Source: Cynocephalus volans (Eukaryota; Chordata; Mammalia; Dermoptera; Cynocephalidae). Taken from it: DNA of 64,000 nucleotides. Positions 60,793 to 64,000 of the stretch are shown piece after piece (within the stretch, counting starts at the first letter, position 1; every line of letters starts with the position of its first letter). The stretch covers positions 47,281,095 through 47,345,094 of the forward strand of contig NC_084464.1 in the NCBI RefSeq assembly GCF_027409185.1, given 5' to 3'. Both the position numbers and the translations under genes were made by a program. The notes under the pieces were generated by a model, which was given only the letters and a program-made list of their open reading frames with translations, was not told where the DNA came from and did no database searches.

Positions 60793-62408
60793 GATTCTTT
60801 ATTCTTATTATCCAACTCTTCAGGAAAGCGGGTGGGTAGATACAGAAGATGTCTATCATGGGTGGTGCGTGTTGGTATTTCCGTCATTTCAGTCACATCA
60901 TGCCGCATTTGGAGAGTCAGTGTTGTGTCTTTGTAAGAGTTCTGTGGGAAAGAGAGTAGAGGGAATTTTGACTATGGTTTTTCTTCTCAAATTGCTTGTG
61001 CCAGCTTTTAATGGTGCTCTTCAAGAAATGCAGTGGAGCTCCAGTTCTATATAGGCTTGTCCCTCTCTGTTATCTCAGAGAGGTGCTACTAGAATAGAAC
61101 TACAGGCGGATCCTTGAAGTATCAGATTTTTGTTGAGAAAAGCTGCTTTTCCCAGTTTTGTGACCATCTCTATTATTTTAGCCTGGGATCCCCCTGGAAA
61201 GCAGAGCCTGGGATTCTCAAGAACCAGTAGTAAGGGGCTAGGGAATATGAAAAGGGAAGGAGAGAAAGCTACTATAGGGGTGCATTGTTGAGTTAGTCAC
61301 CACTGTGGGCGACTGGGCTGAAAATTGCCAAGGTCTTAGAAGCTGTACAGGATGCACCTCAGATGGGGAGTATTTATCCACTGGCTTCTAACTCTGCTGG
61401 CAAGGGTTATCCTATGGGTCATTAATGCCTTTACATGTCCAGCATACACATGTGTGAGCACAAGACATGTTCCAGTAGATATTCCCATGCATGTGTGAGC
61501 TCTCTATTATAGTAGCTTTTCCAGTATCTGAATTAACATACCTCCTTCTACCCCCAATTCATAGACACCTTAAAGACAGTTATGCATTAGGTCTTTTTGA
61601 AATTTTGGCATTCCTAGGTGGAAAAGATGACTATTATGAAAGCCAAAGCAGAACTGCAGATCATGGCTGCTCTTCCTTAACCCCCACTGTCTCCCAACAG
61701 TGCTGAACCTAACCACTTTCTCTCCACCCTTTTCCTGGGCTGAGTGCAAACACCATTTGCTTTTCCACAGAACACACAGAGGGATATGTTTGAGATTGTA
61801 TGTTCTGTCTAAGGCAAGGGGGAAAGAAAGGAATGAAGAAGATGAAATGGAAAGAGAAGGAGGAAAGGTAGCAAAAAAATTTTCCCACCATTTGATCTTA
61901 GTTGGAACATGACAGAGAAGAATCTGGTCCAAGTACAAGAACTCGCCAACCGCATTAACCTTGAGCCTGCTAATGAAAGTTTAAGAAATAAGCAAAGGAA
62001 AAAAAGGCATTAACTAAAAACAGCTCTGTTTTCTGCAACCCTGCTTGGCACCAGAATGTGGCGGCTTCCAAAGATTACTGGATGCTAGCCAGAGGCATGT
62101 GTACTATGCTTGAAAAAGAGGGTGTTGCAGAATGATGGTTTTTGATATTCTCCCTACCTGTGGAAGAAATGCTAAAGTAATGTGTTTGTGAATTACTCTG
62201 GACAACATTTGAGTCAGATCTGAGCTATATCCCAAAATTTTAGGTATAATGAGGTGGATTTATTAAACAAAGGAATTGATGATTTGCTGACTTGGGCAAA
62301 AACTATATTTTTTACTTAATCGAGCATTATGGAAATAGATTACAAACCTGATTTTCCTATGTAAAAAGATCTTAATTAAGGCCGGTCTCTACTTAAAAGG
62401 TTAATTAT

Positions 62409-62508
62409 TATTTTTTTTCATTTTTGGTGGCTGGCTGGTACGGGGATCTGAACCCTTGACCTTGGTGTTACAAGGTGGCTCTAACCAACTGAACTAACCA
62501 ACTAGCCC
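62409..62508 (-). mobile_element. t-SINE monomer
   Basis: Minus strand: GGGGCTAGTTGGTTAGTTCA ... TGTAACACCAAGGTCAAGGG ... CGTACCAGCCAGCCACC plus A-rich tail. Flanks CTTAAAAGGTTA and CTTAAAAGTTTA suggest a target duplication. Confidence 0.9.
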
Positions 62509-63556
62509 CTTAAAAGTTTAAGTTTTATGAATTGTATGCCTTTGGCTCCTTCATCCACGTGAGAACCAAACAACTACAAGTCTGCCTGCTGAACTAAAGT
62601 TGCATTTATTTCTTCATGCATTAATTCATTCAACAAATACCACAGTTGTTGAGTAGGAATCTGTTCTTTCTGCTTAACTCTAGCTGGGTTCTGATTTTTT
62701 TTTTTTATTAATAAGAAATGAGTTCATCTCTTAGAATCAAATCTCAGTATTACTTGTTGAATACAGACTGAATGCAGAACACTGACCAGAGTGTTAGAAA
62801 AGGCTTAGAATAATTAGATACACTACTCCTTTCCTTTGATGAAGTCACAATCTGGTCGGGGGGAAACAAATTCAAAATTCTTTTGTATCCAAGTTAGCAA
62901 TTGGCTGTATGACCTTGGATAAGTCACTTTACATCTGTAGGCCTAGTACGCTTCCTTGTAACATGATGAAAACTGAGGTAGTTGACTTCTAATGTGTTTT
63001 CAATCCCAGAAAGCCTCTGAAAATAGAATTATAAACCCAAGTGTACTTTTGGTGATGTTTTTAATCATTGAAAAAATTAGCACTTGTCCAGGACTATAGT
63101 TATTTCAGAATATGTGTAAGAGACAAAACATCTTTACCAACATTTGCAGGGTTTGCAAATTTAAATACCTTTAGGGTCAGACAAATAACATGAGGCTGAG
63201 TGTTATGTAACTGTGAGTGGCAGGGTCTGTGGTAAGGCATATCTGTACCTCCTAAAAGCATTCAAATTCGCAGTAAAAACAAGCAAACAAACAAAAACCC
63301 ATTCTTCTGGACAAGTCAAACATGCTGAAGGCTAGACAGGTTTAGAACAAGCTATAATTTTGAATATAAATTTTCCATGCTAATTAGCAAAATCTCTGAT
63401 TACTTTTCAGATTTACAGTTGACTTTTAATCATGTGTTACACGTATTTGTGCTTTTATGTTTCAGTTCCACTTTTCATTTATCATATAATTCAAATTTTT
63501 TTGCTGAGTTTTTAATTTCTAGGTTAGTAGGCATCCTGCATACTTCATTTTTAAGA

Positions 63557-63608
63557 CCACATCTTTGAGAAAGGAAAAATAACCATATCTTTGAGAAAGG
63601 AAAAATAA
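63557..63608. repeat. 26-bp tandem duplication
   Basis: CCACATCTTTGAGAAAGGAA plus AAATAA is repeated directly with one mismatch (C to T). Confidence 0.96.
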
Positions 63609-64000
63609 GTAGTGAGTTTTGATCATTAGAAAAATGTGCATTTACTGAATCTAACAGATGGAGATGGTTTTTGGAAAATATGGTGTTAAAAGATGAGTAT
63701 ACCAAGTTGTTCTTGACTGCCACGTGATATAATTGTAACAGGTGGCAAAATTTCATAAAGATATATCTAGATCTTTTAAATGATTGGAAATTATTTGGAC
63801 AATTCTGTTGCCTTCTTGATGGTAATATTTGTCAGGAGGCTGCATATATGTGCCTATGTAGGCTGCAGACCTTTAGTCACCAATAGAGATGTGGAAATTT
63901 TAAATAGCCAGTCTTAGAACCTAACTCCAGAGTAAGCGTCAACTTAGTGCTACTACAGTATTACCTTTTCTTAAATGTAGTGGTTCTGTGATCAAGTTTA

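Overview
The window is ordinary placental-mammal nuclear DNA: large introns, GT-AG splice sites, two CpG islands and dense interspersed repeats. It holds the neighbouring genes SLC26A8 (minus strand, 5' half) and MAPK14 (plus strand, exons 1-3), arranged head to head as I recall them in human and other mammals. The best clue to the host is a tRNA-Ile-derived SINE family, present as monomers, truncated pieces and dimers. From memory this is the t-SINE/CYN family of colugos (Dermoptera). No Alu or other 7SL-derived SINE was seen. A colugo (for example Galeopterus variegatus) is therefore the most likely source; this is an inference.

Layout. 1-20,181: six SLC26A8 coding exons on the minus strand (3437-3586, 4408-4572, 6526-6707, 8548-8664, 14786-14925, 19995-20181). 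They join without frameshift or stop into residues 1-313, the cytoplasmic N-terminus and first membrane segments of the testis anion transporter. The rest of the gene lies left of base 1. 20,182-26,110: first intron and a CpG island that probably holds the SLC26A8 promoter and non-coding first exon. 26,110-28,380: intergenic DNA with MIR, L2 and hAT remnants. 28,140-29,420: MAPK14 CpG-island promoter with two TCTCGCGAGA palindromes, the 5' UTR, and coding exon 1 (28891-29006). 29,007-64,000: introns 1-3 of MAPK14 with exon 2 (50504-50633) and exon 3 (60233-60291). Together these encode p38alpha residues 1-101, with the glycine-rich loop, Lys53 and Glu71.

The most notable single feature is a full-length RPL39 retrocopy in sense orientation (about 60404-60792). 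Its 51-codon frame is intact, it keeps a poly(A) tail and target-site duplications, and it begins about 110 bases after the MAPK14 exon 3 donor. Other notable items are twelve t-SINE insertions (one a dimer with a collapsed right monomer), five copies of a roughly 80-bp mariner-like palindromic MITE, several LINE-1 and LINE-2 blocks, and nested old DNA transposons and LTRs. I found no previously undescribed multi-gene system; most other open reading frames in the window are repeat-derived or chance.
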